A DNA stretch of 64,000 bases from Mycobacterium barrassiae (GTDB taxonomy: Bacteria; Actinomycetota; Actinomycetes; Mycobacteriales; Mycobacteriaceae): assembly GCF_025822765.1 (NCBI RefSeq), contig NZ_JACKUK010000023.1, positions 515,535-579,534 on the forward strand, written 5' to 3'. The notes beneath the pieces are model-generated. The model was not told the origin of the DNA and did no database searches. It saw nothing but the letters and a program-made list of their open reading frames with translations. The translations under genes and the position numbers were made by a program. Every line of letters begins with the position of its first letter. Position 1 is the stretch's first letter. Positions 38,848 to 46,523 of the stretch are shown in pieces.

Positions 38848-38882
38848 CAACCGGCTCCTATTTAGAGGAAATGTTTCCGGTT

Positions 38883-38911
38883 AATGTAGATGGGCAGGCG
38901 AGATCAGGCAA
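38883..38911 (-). promoter_or_regulatory. Candidate sigma-A-type promoter of the exported protein/ABC operon
   Basis: On the minus strand TTGCCT (38906-38911) and TACATT (38883-38888) form -35 and -10 elements with a 17-bp spacer, ending 35 bp before the ATG at 38847. The -35 lies inside the IdeR-like box at 38904-38922, an arrangement expected for repression. Confidence 0.55.
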
Positions 38912-38942
38912 GCCTTACCTTCAGTTGTGTTGGCTAACCTAC
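38904..38942. promoter_or_regulatory. Two tandem IdeR-like iron boxes
   Basis: Box 1, 38904-38922 (reads TCAGGCAAGCCTTACCTTC on plus), matches the DtxR/IdeR consensus TWAGGTWAGSCTWACCTWA at 16 of 19 positions. Box 2, 38924-38942, keeps a nearly perfect half-site (GGCTAACCTA) and matches about 14 of 19. The boxes are 20 bp apart centre to centre. They lie 57 bp upstream of the MTB12-like start. Confidence 0.7.
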
Positions 38943-39066
38943 GTGGTGACGCGGCTCGAGTAGCGAAAGACGTCGGCGCCTGGGGATTAATTCACAGACT
39001 TGTCCCCGGCGATGCGGTGTTGGAGTATCCGCCCGCCTGATCGGACTCGGCCTTGCGGCCGGGTCG

Positions 39067-39177
39067 CTACTTCTTCTTGTTGCCGCCCGGCTGGGCGGTC
39101 GGGGCAGGCTTGGCCTTGGTGGTCGGCTCGAACTTGCCGCCCTTCTTCGGGTCATAGCTCTGCTTTTGATCAGCCAT
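39067..39177 (-). CDS. Very small Lys/Pro-rich protein, 36 aa
   Basis: A short frame from ATG 39175-39177 to TAG 39067-39069 encodes 36 aa, beginning MADQKQSYDPKKGGKFEP and ending PGGNKKK. The composition (Lys, Pro, Gly, Gln; no hydrophobic core) indicates a disordered protein. Codon third positions are GC-rich as in real genes of this genome, which argues for coding. It stands alone on the minus strand between nrdE's stop side and the iron-box promoter. Function unknown. Confidence 0.5.
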   Translation of the reverse strand: MADQKQSYDPKKGGKFEPTTKAKPAPTAQPGGNKKK

Positions 39178-39260
39178 GAACCGAGTCTAGGAGCGCACGC
39201 AGTTCGAGTCGATGGCCCTGAGCCATTGCGCAGCCCGCCTGCCCACCACCGCTCGTGGGC

Positions 39261-41429
39261 CTACAACATGCAGGAGACGCAGCCCTCGACCTCTGTCCCC
39301 TCCAGCGCCATCTGACGTAGCCGGATGTAGTACAGCGTCTTGATTCCCTTGCGCCACGCGTAGATCTGCGCCTTGTTGACGTCGCGAGTGGTTGCGGTGT
39401 CCTTGAAGAACAGCGTCAGACTCAGGCCCTGGTCCACGTGCTGGGTGGCCGCGGCGTAGGTGTCGATGACCTTCTCGTAGCCGATCTCGTAGGCGTCCTG
39501 GAAGTACTCCAGGTTGTCGTTGGTCATGTACGGAGCCGGGTAGTAGACGCGGCCGATCTTGCCTTCCTTGCGGATCTCGACCTTCGACGCGATCGGGTGG
39601 ATCGAACTGGTCGAGTGGTTGATGTAGCTGATCGACCCCGTCGGCGGCACCGCCTGAAGGTTCTGGTTGTAGATGCCGTGCTGTTGCACCGACTCCTTCA
39701 GCCGCACCCAATCCTCTTGTGTCGGAATACGAATGTCGGCCTTCGCGAACAACTCCTTCACCCGGTCGGTCTTGGGCTCCCACACCTGGTCGGTGTACTT
39801 GTCGAAGAACTCGCCCGTGGCGTACTTCGACTTCTCAAAGCCCTTGAACGCCGTACCTCGTTCGATCGCAATGCGATTCGACGCCCGCAGCGCGTGATAG
39901 AGCACCGTGTAGAAGTAGATGTTGGTGAAGTCGACACCCTCTTCGGAGCCGTAGAATATCCGCTCCCGCGCCAGGTAGCCGTGCAGATTCATCTGGCCGA
40001 GGCCGATCGCGTGAGAGTCGTTGTTGCCCTGTTCGATCGACGGCACCGACGTGATGTGCGTCTGATCGCTCACCGCGGTCAGCGCGCGGATGGCGACCTC
40101 GACGGTCTGCGCGAAATCCGGCGAGTCCATCGCCTTGGCGATGTTCAGTGAACCCAGGTTGCACGAGATGTCCTTGCCCACCTTCTTGTAGGACAAGTCG
40201 TCGTTGAACTCCGACGGCGTCGAGACCTGCAGGATCTCCGAGCACAGATTCGAGTGCGTTATCTTGCCGTCGATCGGGTTGGCCCGATTCACCGTGTCCT
40301 CGAACATGATGTACGGATAACCGGACTCGAACTGCAGCTCGGCCAGCGTCTGGAAGAACTCGCGCGCCTTGATCTTCGTCTTGCGGATCCGCGCGTCATC
40401 AACCATCTCGTAGTACTTCTCGGTGACGGAGATGTCGGCGAACGGCTGCCCGTAGACGCGCTCGACGTCGTACGGTGAGAACAGGTACATGTCCTCGTTC
40501 TTCTTGGCGAGCTCGAACGTGATGTCCGGGATCACGACGCCGAGCGACAGAGTCTTGATCCGGATCTTCTCGTCGGCGTTCTCCCGCTTGGTATCCAGGA
40601 AGCGGTAGATGTCGGGATGGTGGGCGTGCAGGTACACCGCACCCGCACCCTGCCGGGCACCGAGCTGGTTGGCGTAGGAGAACGAGTCCTCCAGCAGCTT
40701 CATGATGGGAATGACACCCGAGCTCTGGTTCTCGATGTTCTTGATCGGCGCGCCGTGCTCACGAATGTTGGTCAGCAGCAACGCAACCCCGCCACCGCGC
40801 TTGGACAGCTGCAGCGCCGAGTTGATGGAACGCCCGATGGACTCCATGTTGTCCTCGATGCGCAGCAGGAAGCAGGACACGGGCTCGCCGCGCTGCTTCT
40901 TGCCCGAGTTCAGGAACGTGGGGGTCGCCGGCTGGAACCGGCCGTCGATGATCTCGTCGACCAGCTTCTCGGCCAACAAGGTGTCCCCCGCGGCCAGCGT
41001 CAGCGCGACCATCACGACGCGGTCTTCGAAGCGCTCCAAGTAGCGCTTGCCGTCGAAGGTCTTCAGCGTGTAGCTGGTGTAGTACTTGAACGCGCCGACG
41101 AACGTCGGAAACCGAAACTTCTTGGCGTAGGCGCGATCCAGCAGCGACTTGACGAAGTTGCGGCTGTACTGGTCAAGCACCTCACGCTCGTAGTAGTTCT
41201 CCTTGATCAGGTAGTCGAGCTTCTCGTCCTGATTGTGGAAGAACACCGTGTTCTGGTTCACATGCTGCAGGAAGTACTGATGAGCCGCCTCGCGGTCTTT
41301 GTCGAACTGAATCTTGCCCTCGGCGTCGTACAGATTCAGCATCGCGTTGAGCGCGTGGTAATCGGTCTCTCCCGGCAGCGCGTGCGCGCCGGCGGCTACA
41401 GGCTCTGCAGCTGTGACGGTTGGTGACAC
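39261..41429 (-). CDS. nrdE: Class Ib ribonucleotide reductase alpha subunit
   Basis: A 722-aa catalytic subunit: substrate-site cysteines in VSCFLL and CNLGSLN, NLCSEI with the finger-loop residues, the radical-transfer pair YYIRLRQ, and the C-terminal shuttle EGCVSCML. It reduces ribonucleoside diphosphates with NrdF and NrdH. GTG 41427-41429 (then SPTVTAAEP) is preceded by GAAGGA and overlaps the nrdI 3' end by 34 bp. The nrdH-nrdI-nrdE order is the usual class Ib operon, with nrdF2 about 17 kb away as a separate unit. Confidence 0.96.
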   Translation of the reverse strand: MSPTVTAAEPVAAGAHALPGETDYHALNAMLNLYDAEGKIQFDKDREAAHQYFLQHVNQNTVFFHNQDEKLDYLIKENYYEREVLDQYSRNFVKSLLDRAYAKKFRFPTFVGAFKYYTSYTLKTFDGKRYLERFEDRVVMVALTLAAGDTLLAEKLVDEIIDGRFQPATPTFLNSGKKQRGEPVSCFLLRIEDNMESIGRSINSALQLSKRGGGVALLLTNIREHGAPIKNIENQSSGVIPIMKLLEDSFSYANQLGARQGAGAVYLHAHHPDIYRFLDTKRENADEKIRIKTLSLGVVIPDITFELAKKNEDMYLFSPYDVERVYGQPFADISVTEKYYEMVDDARIRKTKIKAREFFQTLAELQFESGYPYIMFEDTVNRANPIDGKITHSNLCSEILQVSTPSEFNDDLSYKKVGKDISCNLGSLNIAKAMDSPDFAQTVEVAIRALTAVSDQTHITSVPSIEQGNNDSHAIGLGQMNLHGYLARERIFYGSEEGVDFTNIYFYTVLYHALRASNRIAIERGTAFKGFEKSKYATGEFFDKYTDQVWEPKTDRVKELFAKADIRIPTQEDWVRLKESVQQHGIYNQNLQAVPPTGSISYINHSTSSIHPIASKVEIRKEGKIGRVYYPAPYMTNDNLEYFQDAYEIGYEKVIDTYAAATQHVDQGLSLTLFFKDTATTRDVNKAQIYAWRKGIKTLYYIRLRQMALEGTEVEGCVSCML

Positions 41430-41842
41430 GTCTGGTCCTTCCAGAAGTCGTTGAGGCCGGCCTGGACGGCGAGGACGTCGTCGGTCGTGCCCATCAGTTC
41501 GAAGCGGTAGAGGAATGGGACGCCGCACTTGCGCGAGACGACGACTCCCGCGTAGCCGAACTCGGCGCCGAAGTTGGTGTTGCCCGCGGCGATGACGCCG
41601 CGGATCAACGACCGATTGTGTTCGTTGTTGAGGAAGGCGATCACCTGCTTGGGGACATAGCCCCCTCGGTCGGGATCGGGTCCGTTGGCGTGCCCGCCAC
41701 CATAGGTGGGCAGCACCAGCACGTAGGGCTCGTCGACCTCGATGCGACCGTGCAGCGGGATCCGGGTAGCGGGCAGACCCAGCTTCTCGACGAAGCGGTG
41801 GGTGTTTTCCGACACGCTGGAGAAGTAGACGAGATTGCTCAT
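41396..41842 (-). CDS. nrdI: Flavodoxin-like NrdI
   Basis: A 148-aa FMN protein with the NrdI signatures [17 protein letters not shown] (phosphate loop), [13 protein letters not shown] and [15 protein letters not shown]. NrdI supplies oxidant to activate the dimanganese centre of NrdF. Start ATG 41840-41842, 30 bp after the nrdH stop; the 3' end overlaps the nrdE start. Confidence 0.95.
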   Translation of the reverse strand: MSNLVYFSSVSENTHRFVEKLGLPATRIPLHGRIEVDEPYVLVLPTYGGGHANGPDPDRGGYVPKQVIAFLNNEHNRSLIRGVIAAGNTNFGAEFGYAGVVVSRKCGVPFLYRFELMGTTDDVLAVQAGLNDFWKDQTCHQPSQLQSL

Positions 41843-41872
41843 CGTTTCTCCTCTCTGCTGTCTGAATACCCC

Positions 41873-42121
41873 TTAGGCCGTGACCGCGACCGCTCCGAGT
41901 GCCTTGATGCGGTCAGGCCGGAAGCCGGACCAGTGATCGCTGCCTGCCACCACGACCGGAGCCTGCAGGTAACCCAGCGCCATGACGTAGTCACGCGCCT
42001 CGGAGTCCAGGCTGATGTCAACCTTCTCGTAGGCGATGCCCTGCTTGTCCAGCGCCTTGTAGGTGGCGTTGCACTGCACGCATGCCGGCTTGGTGTACAC
42101 GGTGACCGGTGTGTGACTCAT
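41873..42121 (-). CDS. nrdH: Glutaredoxin-like NrdH
   Basis: An 82-aa redoxin with the NrdH active site CVQC ([16 protein letters not shown]) and the C-terminal [12 protein letters not shown] segment that fits thioredoxin reductase. It is the electron donor to NrdE. ATG 42119-42121 is selected because the fold starts at [10 protein letters not shown]; the frame is open upstream without similarity. GAGGAG lies 11 nt upstream. First gene of nrdH-I-E. Confidence 0.95.
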   Translation of the reverse strand: MSHTPVTVYTKPACVQCNATYKALDKQGIAYEKVDISLDSEARDYVMALGYLQAPVVVAGSDHWSGFRPDRIKALGAVAVTA

Positions 42122-42323
42122 CTTCGGTACGGCTCCTCTGCGACCTGAGACTGGCAACTGATCATTTACTGCGTGTCGCTGAAATTCAGCGGCCCGGAGG
42201 CCCTCAAAATTCCTGTCGTCCGGAGCCGTCGTCCGTGGAGTCGAAGGCTCGACACCGGTGGATTTCAGGACTCCGGCCGACCCTTTGAAGCTTGGAAACC
42301 GTGGGGGTCTGTCGGTGTTCGAA

Positions 42324-42371
42324 ACACTACACCTAGTGTCCGACATTGCGAAGGGATACCAGATGTTCTGA
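42324..42371. promoter_or_regulatory. Tandem NrdR boxes upstream of nrdH
   Basis: ACACTACACCTAGTGT (42324-42339) has perfect ACACTA/TAGTGT arms and is a near-ideal NrdR box. A second, weaker box ATACCAGATGTTCTGA (42356-42371) starts exactly 32 bp away and shares 13 of 16 bases with the distal box of nrdF2. Same order and spacing as at nrdF2. Confidence 0.78.
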
Positions 42372-42553
42372 ATAACATTTTTGAAATTCCCTGGTCGTGA
42401 GCATCGGACACCTCAACTCTCCGGCGTGTCGCACATCACAGGTTGCCCGTGTCGCACGTCAGGGCCAGGTTTACCACCGGCCACCGACAAGCAGGCGCGC
42501 CCCAACCGTCACAGTGACATAACAGCAAAGCCTCTCGGGGGTCACGAACGCCA

Positions 42554-42585
42554 GATCGGACCGGCGGCACACCCCCGGCCCGATC
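42554..42585 (-). terminator. Hairpin downstream of the FMN reductase gene
   Basis: GATCGGACCGG (42554-42564) pairs with CCGGCCCGATC (42575-42585) at 10 of 11 positions around a 10-nt loop. It begins 15 nt after the stop of the minus-strand reductase gene at 42600. There is no U-run, as is common for mycobacterial stem-loop terminators. Confidence 0.55.
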
Positions 42586-42599
42586 CCTCGAGGGCGAAC

Positions 42600-43142
42600 T
42601 CAGCTGACTTCGGCGGCGAGCTTGCCCACGATGTCGCGCAGCTGTGCGGCGACTTCGGCGTTGTCGCGCGGGTGCTTGCCGTCGAACACCGTCGACTGCA
42701 CGGACAGACTCAGGTCCTCGACCACCCGCGGTCCCGCGATGCCGAACGACTTGCGGGTCTCGTCGTGGGCCCACACGCCGCCGTACTGGCCGAGCGCAGC
42801 ACCGACCACCGCCAGCGGCTTACCCTTCAGCGCGCCGTTGCCGTAGGGCCGTGACAGCCAGTCGATCGCGTTCTTCAACACACCCGGAATGCTGCCGTTG
42901 TATTCGGGGGTGATCACCAGGGCCGCGTCGGCACCGGCGGCAACTTCCCGCAGGGCCACGACGGGCTCAGCGACGTCTTCGTTGTCGATGTCCTCGTTGT
43001 AGAACGGCAACTCCCCCAGCCGGTCGAACAACTCGAGCTGCACACCGTCCGGAGCGGTTTCGACGGCCAACTCGGCGAGCTGACGATTGATCGACGCGCT
43101 ACGCAGACTGCCGACCAGCACCAGCACCTTGACGTCCGACAT
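42600..43142 (-). CDS. NADPH-dependent FMN reductase (Rv3054c-like)
   Basis: A 180-aa flavodoxin-like reductase: LVGSLRSASINRQLAELA phosphate loop, ITPEYNGSIPGVLKNAIDWLSRP (FMN and catalytic region) and GALGQYGGVWAHDETRKSF. It transfers hydride from NAD(P)H to FMN, quinones or chromate/azo compounds. Start ATG 43140-43142. It is divergent from a TetR gene, with a dyad-symmetric site in the gap, which suggests control by that TetR. Confidence 0.88.
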   Translation of the reverse strand: MSDVKVLVLVGSLRSASINRQLAELAVETAPDGVQLELFDRLGELPFYNEDIDNEDVAEPVVALREVAAGADAALVITPEYNGSIPGVLKNAIDWLSRPYGNGALKGKPLAVVGAALGQYGGVWAHDETRKSFGIAGPRVVEDLSLSVQSTVFDGKHPRDNAEVAAQLRDIVGKLAAEVS

Positions 43143-43186
43143 CTATATCCCTTTCGTTTGTCGCACACATCCTCGCACTGTTAAAC

Positions 43187-43200
43187 CGGACCCCGGTCCG
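43187..43200. promoter_or_regulatory. Palindromic operator between FMN reductase and TetR genes
   Basis: CGGACC-CC-GGTCCG at 43187-43200 is a perfect 6-bp dyad in the 88-bp divergent gap, 44 bp from the reductase ATG and 30 bp from the TetR ATG. Position and symmetry fit a TetR-type operator controlling both genes. Confidence 0.55.
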
Positions 43201-43230
43201 AATTCATCCCGGCTGAATTAAAGTGGTGAC

Positions 43231-43827
43231 ATGCCTGCGCGCGCACTGCCGATCTCGGATGAAGCGCCACAAGAGCGGGGGGACGCGGCTCGCAACAGAA
43301 CGTTACTGCTCGAGGCTGCACGCCGCCTGATCGCCGAACGCGGCGCCGACGCGGTGACCACCGACGACATCGCCGCGGCCGCAGGCGTCGGGAAGGGCAC
43401 CCTGTTCCGCCGGTTCGGCAGCCGGGCGGGGCTGATGATCGTGCTGCTCGACGAGGACGAGAAGGTGCAACAACAGGCCTTCCTCTTCGGCCCACCGCCA
43501 CTGGGCCCCGGTGCGCCCCCGCTGGACCGGCTGATCGCCTACGGCCACGCCCGGTTGGAGTTCGTCAAGGCTCATCGAGCGCTGCTCTCGGATGCCAACC
43601 GCGACCCACAGATGCGGTTCAACGCCCCGGCCACCCTGCACCAGCGCCACGTCACCGTGCTGCTGGAGGAAGCGGGCACCACCGGCGACCTCGACGCCCA
43701 GGCCACCGCGTTGCTCGCGCTGCTCGATCCCGACTACGTGCACCACCAACTCACCGAGCGTGGCCAGACGCTGAAGACCCTCGGCGACGCGTGGGAAACG
43801 CTGGCGCGCAAGCTCTGCGGCACTTGA
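43231..43827 (+). CDS. TetR-family regulator (Rv3055-like)
   Basis: A 198-aa regulator: HTH AARRLIAERGADAVTTDDIAAAAGVGKGTLFRRFGSRAGLM at about 29-71, with a helical ligand domain of the TetR_C type. The sensed ligand is unknown. Start ATG 43231. It is divergent from the FMN reductase and ends 5 bp before dinB2, so read-through to dinB2 is likely; that order is the same in M. tuberculosis (Rv3055-Rv3056). Confidence 0.88.
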   Translation: MPARALPISDEAPQERGDAARNRTLLLEAARRLIAERGADAVTTDDIAAAAGVGKGTLFRRFGSRAGLMIVLLDEDEKVQQQAFLFGPPPLGPGAPPLDRLIAYGHARLEFVKAHRALLSDANRDPQMRFNAPATLHQRHVTVLLEEAGTTGDLDAQATALLALLDPDYVHHQLTERGQTLKTLGDAWETLARKLCGT

Positions 43828-43832
43828 GCGCG

Positions 43833-44885
43833 ATGAACATTCGGTGGGTGTTGCACGTTGACCTCGATCAGTTCCAGGCCGCGGTCGAGGTGCGGCGCAA
43901 CCCCGCCCTCGCCGGATTGCCCGTCATCGTCGGCGGCAACGGTGATCCGACCGAGCCGCGGAAGGTCGTGACCTGCGCGTCGTATCCGGCGAGGGCGTTC
44001 GGTGTGCATGCTGGGATGCCGCTTCGCACCGCGGCGCGCAAGTGTCCCGATGCGACATTTCTGCCGCTGGACACCGACGCCTACGACGAGGCATCCGAAG
44101 AGGTAATGGGCCTGCTGCGCGACTTCGGTCATCCAGTCGAGGTGTGGGGTTGGGATGAAGCCTATGTCGGTGTCCCACAGGGTGATTCGGTCGACCCGTT
44201 CCAGCTGGCCGAACAGATCCGTGACGTGGTGGCCACTGAGACTGGCCTGTCCTGCTCGGTCGGTATCAGCGATAACAAGCAGCGGGCCAAGGTGGCGACC
44301 GGGTTCGGCAAGCCGGCGGGCATCTTCGCCCTCACCGAAGACAACTGGATGACCGTGATGGGCGACCGCGACGTCGACGCACTGTGGGGCGTCGGCCCGA
44401 AAACGGCGAAAAAGCTTGCCGGCATGGGTATCACAACGGTGGCCGATCTCGCCTCCACCGACGCGCAAGTCCTGACGTCGACGTTCGGCCCGACCACCGG
44501 CCTGTGGATTCTGTTGCTTGCCAAGGGCGGCGGCGATACCAACGTCAGCGCCGAACCTTGGGTTCCGCGGTCACGCAGCCATGTCATCACGTTCCCCAGC
44601 GACCTGACCGACCCCGCCGAAATCGATTCGGCCGTCACCGAACTCGCCAAACAGACACTCGCCGAGATCGCCGGTCAGGGCCGTGTCACCACGCGGGTAG
44701 CGGTGACCGTCCGTACCAAGACCTTCTTCACCCGCACCAAGATCCGCAAGCTGCCGTCGGCGGGCAACGACGAGCACACGATCGTCGAGACCGCGCTGGA
44801 CCTGCTGCACCAGTTCGAACTCGACCGCCCCGTGCGGCTTCTCGGTGTGCGGTTGGAGCTCGCCCCGCCCGTGGGTGGCTACTAG
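43833..44885 (+). CDS. dinB2: Y-family DNA polymerase DinB2 (DinP) with Gln at the steric-gate position
   Basis: A 350-aa polymerase without the C-terminal clamp-binding extension, as known for mycobacterial DinB2. The first catalytic acidic motif is VDLDQF (Asp10), the second VWGWDEAYVG. GISDNKQRAKVATGFGKP and the HhH region ALWGVGPKTAKKLAGMGI follow, then the little finger. The residue after Phe14 is the steric gate: Tyr or Phe in most DinB, Leu in the M. smegmatis and M. tuberculosis proteins as I recall them, and Gln15 here (VDLDQFQAAVE). DinB2 is known for easy ribonucleotide use. ATG 43833 follows the TetR stop by 5 bp. Confidence 0.92.
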   Translation: MNIRWVLHVDLDQFQAAVEVRRNPALAGLPVIVGGNGDPTEPRKVVTCASYPARAFGVHAGMPLRTAARKCPDATFLPLDTDAYDEASEEVMGLLRDFGHPVEVWGWDEAYVGVPQGDSVDPFQLAEQIRDVVATETGLSCSVGISDNKQRAKVATGFGKPAGIFALTEDNWMTVMGDRDVDALWGVGPKTAKKLAGMGITTVADLASTDAQVLTSTFGPTTGLWILLLAKGGGDTNVSAEPWVPRSRSHVITFPSDLTDPAEIDSAVTELAKQTLAEIAGQGRVTTRVAVTVRTKTFFTRTKIRKLPSAGNDEHTIVETALDLLHQFELDRPVRLLGVRLELAPPVGGY

Positions 44886-44908
44886 GTTCTACGAGTAGGT
44901 TCTACGAG
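44883..44908. repeat. 13-bp tandem duplication across two convergent stop codons
   Basis: TAGGTTCTACGAG occurs twice without spacer (44883-44895, 44896-44908). The first copy contains the dinB2 stop TAG. The second covers the stop of the minus-strand SDR gene (44902-44904). It is a simple slippage-type duplication that enlarges the gap between convergent genes. Confidence 0.9.
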
Positions 44909-45759
44909 GTTCGGGGTTTCGGCCGCAACGCGCGTGTGAAGAGCACGTTGACCTGACGCATCGCCACGCTGTAGGGCCACCACATGGTCCGCTTGAAGAG
45001 GTAGAGCGCTCGGATGTCGGGTGATGTGTAGATCAGAAACCGGTTGCGGCGCACGCCTTTCAGGATGCGGTCGGCGGCATGTTCGGGTGACACCGCGTGA
45101 CCGCCGAATCGGTCGGTCCACTTCTGCACCCGCGGGTCCTCACGGTCCACACCCGCGATCTGCACCGTCTGCACCAGCGGCGTCTTCACCGCGCCCGGCA
45201 CCACGACCGACACTCCGATGCGGTGGCGCGCCAGATCGAACCGCAACACCTCGGAGAGACCGCGCAGCCCGTACTTGCTGGCGCTGTAGGCCGCGTGCCA
45301 CGGCAAGGCCACGATTCCTGCGGCCGAGGACACGTTGACCAGGTGCCCGCCGTTGCGTGCGGCGACCATGGGCGGAATGAATGACTCGATGATGTGGATC
45401 GGACCCATCAGGTTGATGTCGATCATCGACTTCCAGTGCTGGTGGGTGAGAGTCGAGACGGTGCCCCACGCCGAGACGCCGGCGATGTTCATCACCACAT
45501 CCATCGCCGGATAGTCGGCGTGAATGTCGTCGGCGAACGCGGCGACCGCGTCGTAGTCCGAGATGTCGAAGGCGCGGTGCACGCGAACAATCCCACCCAG
45601 CGCGTGGGCGTCGGCGACGGTCGTCTCCAGGCCGTCGGCGTCGCGGTCGGTGAGAAAGAGCTCGGCGCCTTCGGCCGCGAGCCTCAGCGCGGTCGCGCGG
45701 CCGATACCGCTGGCGGCTCCGGTGAGAAGACAACGCTTGCCTGCGAAATCGCCCGCCAT
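44902..45759 (-). CDS. Short-chain dehydrogenase/reductase (Rv3057c-like)
   Basis: A 285-aa classical SDR: cofactor loop TGAASGIG, NIAGVSAWG, catalytic Ser in NVSSAAGI and YSASKYG (Tyr/Lys), with PGAVKTPL. An Asp at the end of beta-2 (LTDRDAD) suggests NAD. A C-terminal extension with FLIYTSPDIRALYLFKR and WWPYSVAMRQ may attach it to membranes, as in long SDRs acting on lipids. Start ATG 45757-45759. A TetR gene lies 10 bp upstream on the same strand, and the pair faces cyp136, as in M. tuberculosis. Confidence 0.88.
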   Translation of the reverse strand: MAGDFAGKRCLLTGAASGIGRATALRLAAEGAELFLTDRDADGLETTVADAHALGGIVRVHRAFDISDYDAVAAFADDIHADYPAMDVVMNIAGVSAWGTVSTLTHQHWKSMIDINLMGPIHIIESFIPPMVAARNGGHLVNVSSAAGIVALPWHAAYSASKYGLRGLSEVLRFDLARHRIGVSVVVPGAVKTPLVQTVQIAGVDREDPRVQKWTDRFGGHAVSPEHAADRILKGVRRNRFLIYTSPDIRALYLFKRTMWWPYSVAMRQVNVLFTRALRPKPRTS

Positions 45760-45769
45760 GGGGCCGAGA

Positions 45770-46405
45770 CTACCTATCCGTCTTGGCGGGACCGCGCCAC
45801 ATCGCGTTCAGCCACAGCTTCTCGACGATATCGACGGCGCGGGCGTACTCCTGGTCACGGCCGACGAACGTGCTGTCGTGCGTCAGCGTCATGGTGGTGA
45901 CCGCCGCCATCGTGCGCACCAGCGCGGGCAGGTCGTCGGAGATCGGCTGCAACTCGGCATCCTGCTCGAGCAGCATGATCAGCTTCTCGATGATGCCGTC
46001 GTAGAAGTCGTCCATCATCTCGCGGATCTGGGCGTCCGTGTTGCGCGCCACCGCACAGGCCCGCAGCACCGGATCGTCGTTCGCGTACACCGCTGCGGCG
46101 CTGCCGACCATCCGCTTGACGAAAGCCTCGGGCGTCTCCCCCGGCTCCCGGGACGCGAAGTGGTGCGTCAGGCTGTCGAGAAGGTCCCCGGCGTCGGCGA
46201 GGATCACCGCCAGCACCGCGTACTTCGAGTCGAAGTAGAAGTAGAAGCCCGACCTGGCAACGCCGGCGCGCTCACTGATGGTGCTGACGGACAGATCGGC
46301 GAAGGAGCGCTCCTGAAGGAGCTCCCGCACTGCGGTCACGATCGCATCGCGTTGCCGGTCGCCTCTGCTGCGGCGGAGTTCGGTGGGTGCGGACTCAGCA
46401 GTCAT
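45770..46405 (-). CDS. TetR-family regulator (Rv3058c-like)
   Basis: A 211-aa regulator: HTH QRDAIVTAVRELLQERSFADLSVSTISERAGVARSGFYFYFDSKYAVLAVIL and a TetR_C ligand domain of the EthR-like type (ALVRTMAAVTTMTLTHDSTFVG). ATG 46403-46405 gives the family N-terminus; the frame is open upstream. It is divergent from cyp136, with a dyad operator in the 118-bp gap, and followed by the SDR gene, so it probably controls both. Confidence 0.88.
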   Translation of the reverse strand: MTAESAPTELRRSRGDRQRDAIVTAVRELLQERSFADLSVSTISERAGVARSGFYFYFDSKYAVLAVILADAGDLLDSLTHHFASREPGETPEAFVKRMVGSAAAVYANDDPVLRACAVARNTDAQIREMMDDFYDGIIEKLIMLLEQDAELQPISDDLPALVRTMAAVTTMTLTHDSTFVGRDQEYARAVDIVEKLWLNAMWRGPAKTDR

Positions 46406-46442
46406 GGGAGTAGACCTTCGCACCGTGACACGGCTGCACCAA

Positions 46443-46460
46443 ACTTGACATGCGTCAAGT
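46443..46460. promoter_or_regulatory. TetR-type dyad operator between the TetR gene and cyp136
   Basis: ACTTGAC-ATGC-GTCAAGT at 46443-46460 has perfect 7-bp arms. It lies 38 bp upstream of the TetR ATG and 64 bp upstream of the cyp136 ATG, so binding could repress both. Confidence 0.65.
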
Positions 46461-46523
46461 CTGCCATCCAGGATGGGGATGAGAGTGACAACGGCCACAG
46501 TCTTTTCTGATTCAGGAGCGTTG

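Larger units (their letters stand above)
42122..42599. other. 478-bp intergenic region upstream of nrdH
   Basis: Between the nrdH start and the FMN reductase stop. It contains tandem NrdR boxes (42324-42371) and a terminator-like hairpin (42554-42585). About 200 nt lie between the proximal NrdR box and the nrdH ATG, so a long leader is expected if the promoter is at the boxes. Short frames inside it (such as 42173-42400 plus) show no recognisable protein. Confidence 0.7.
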
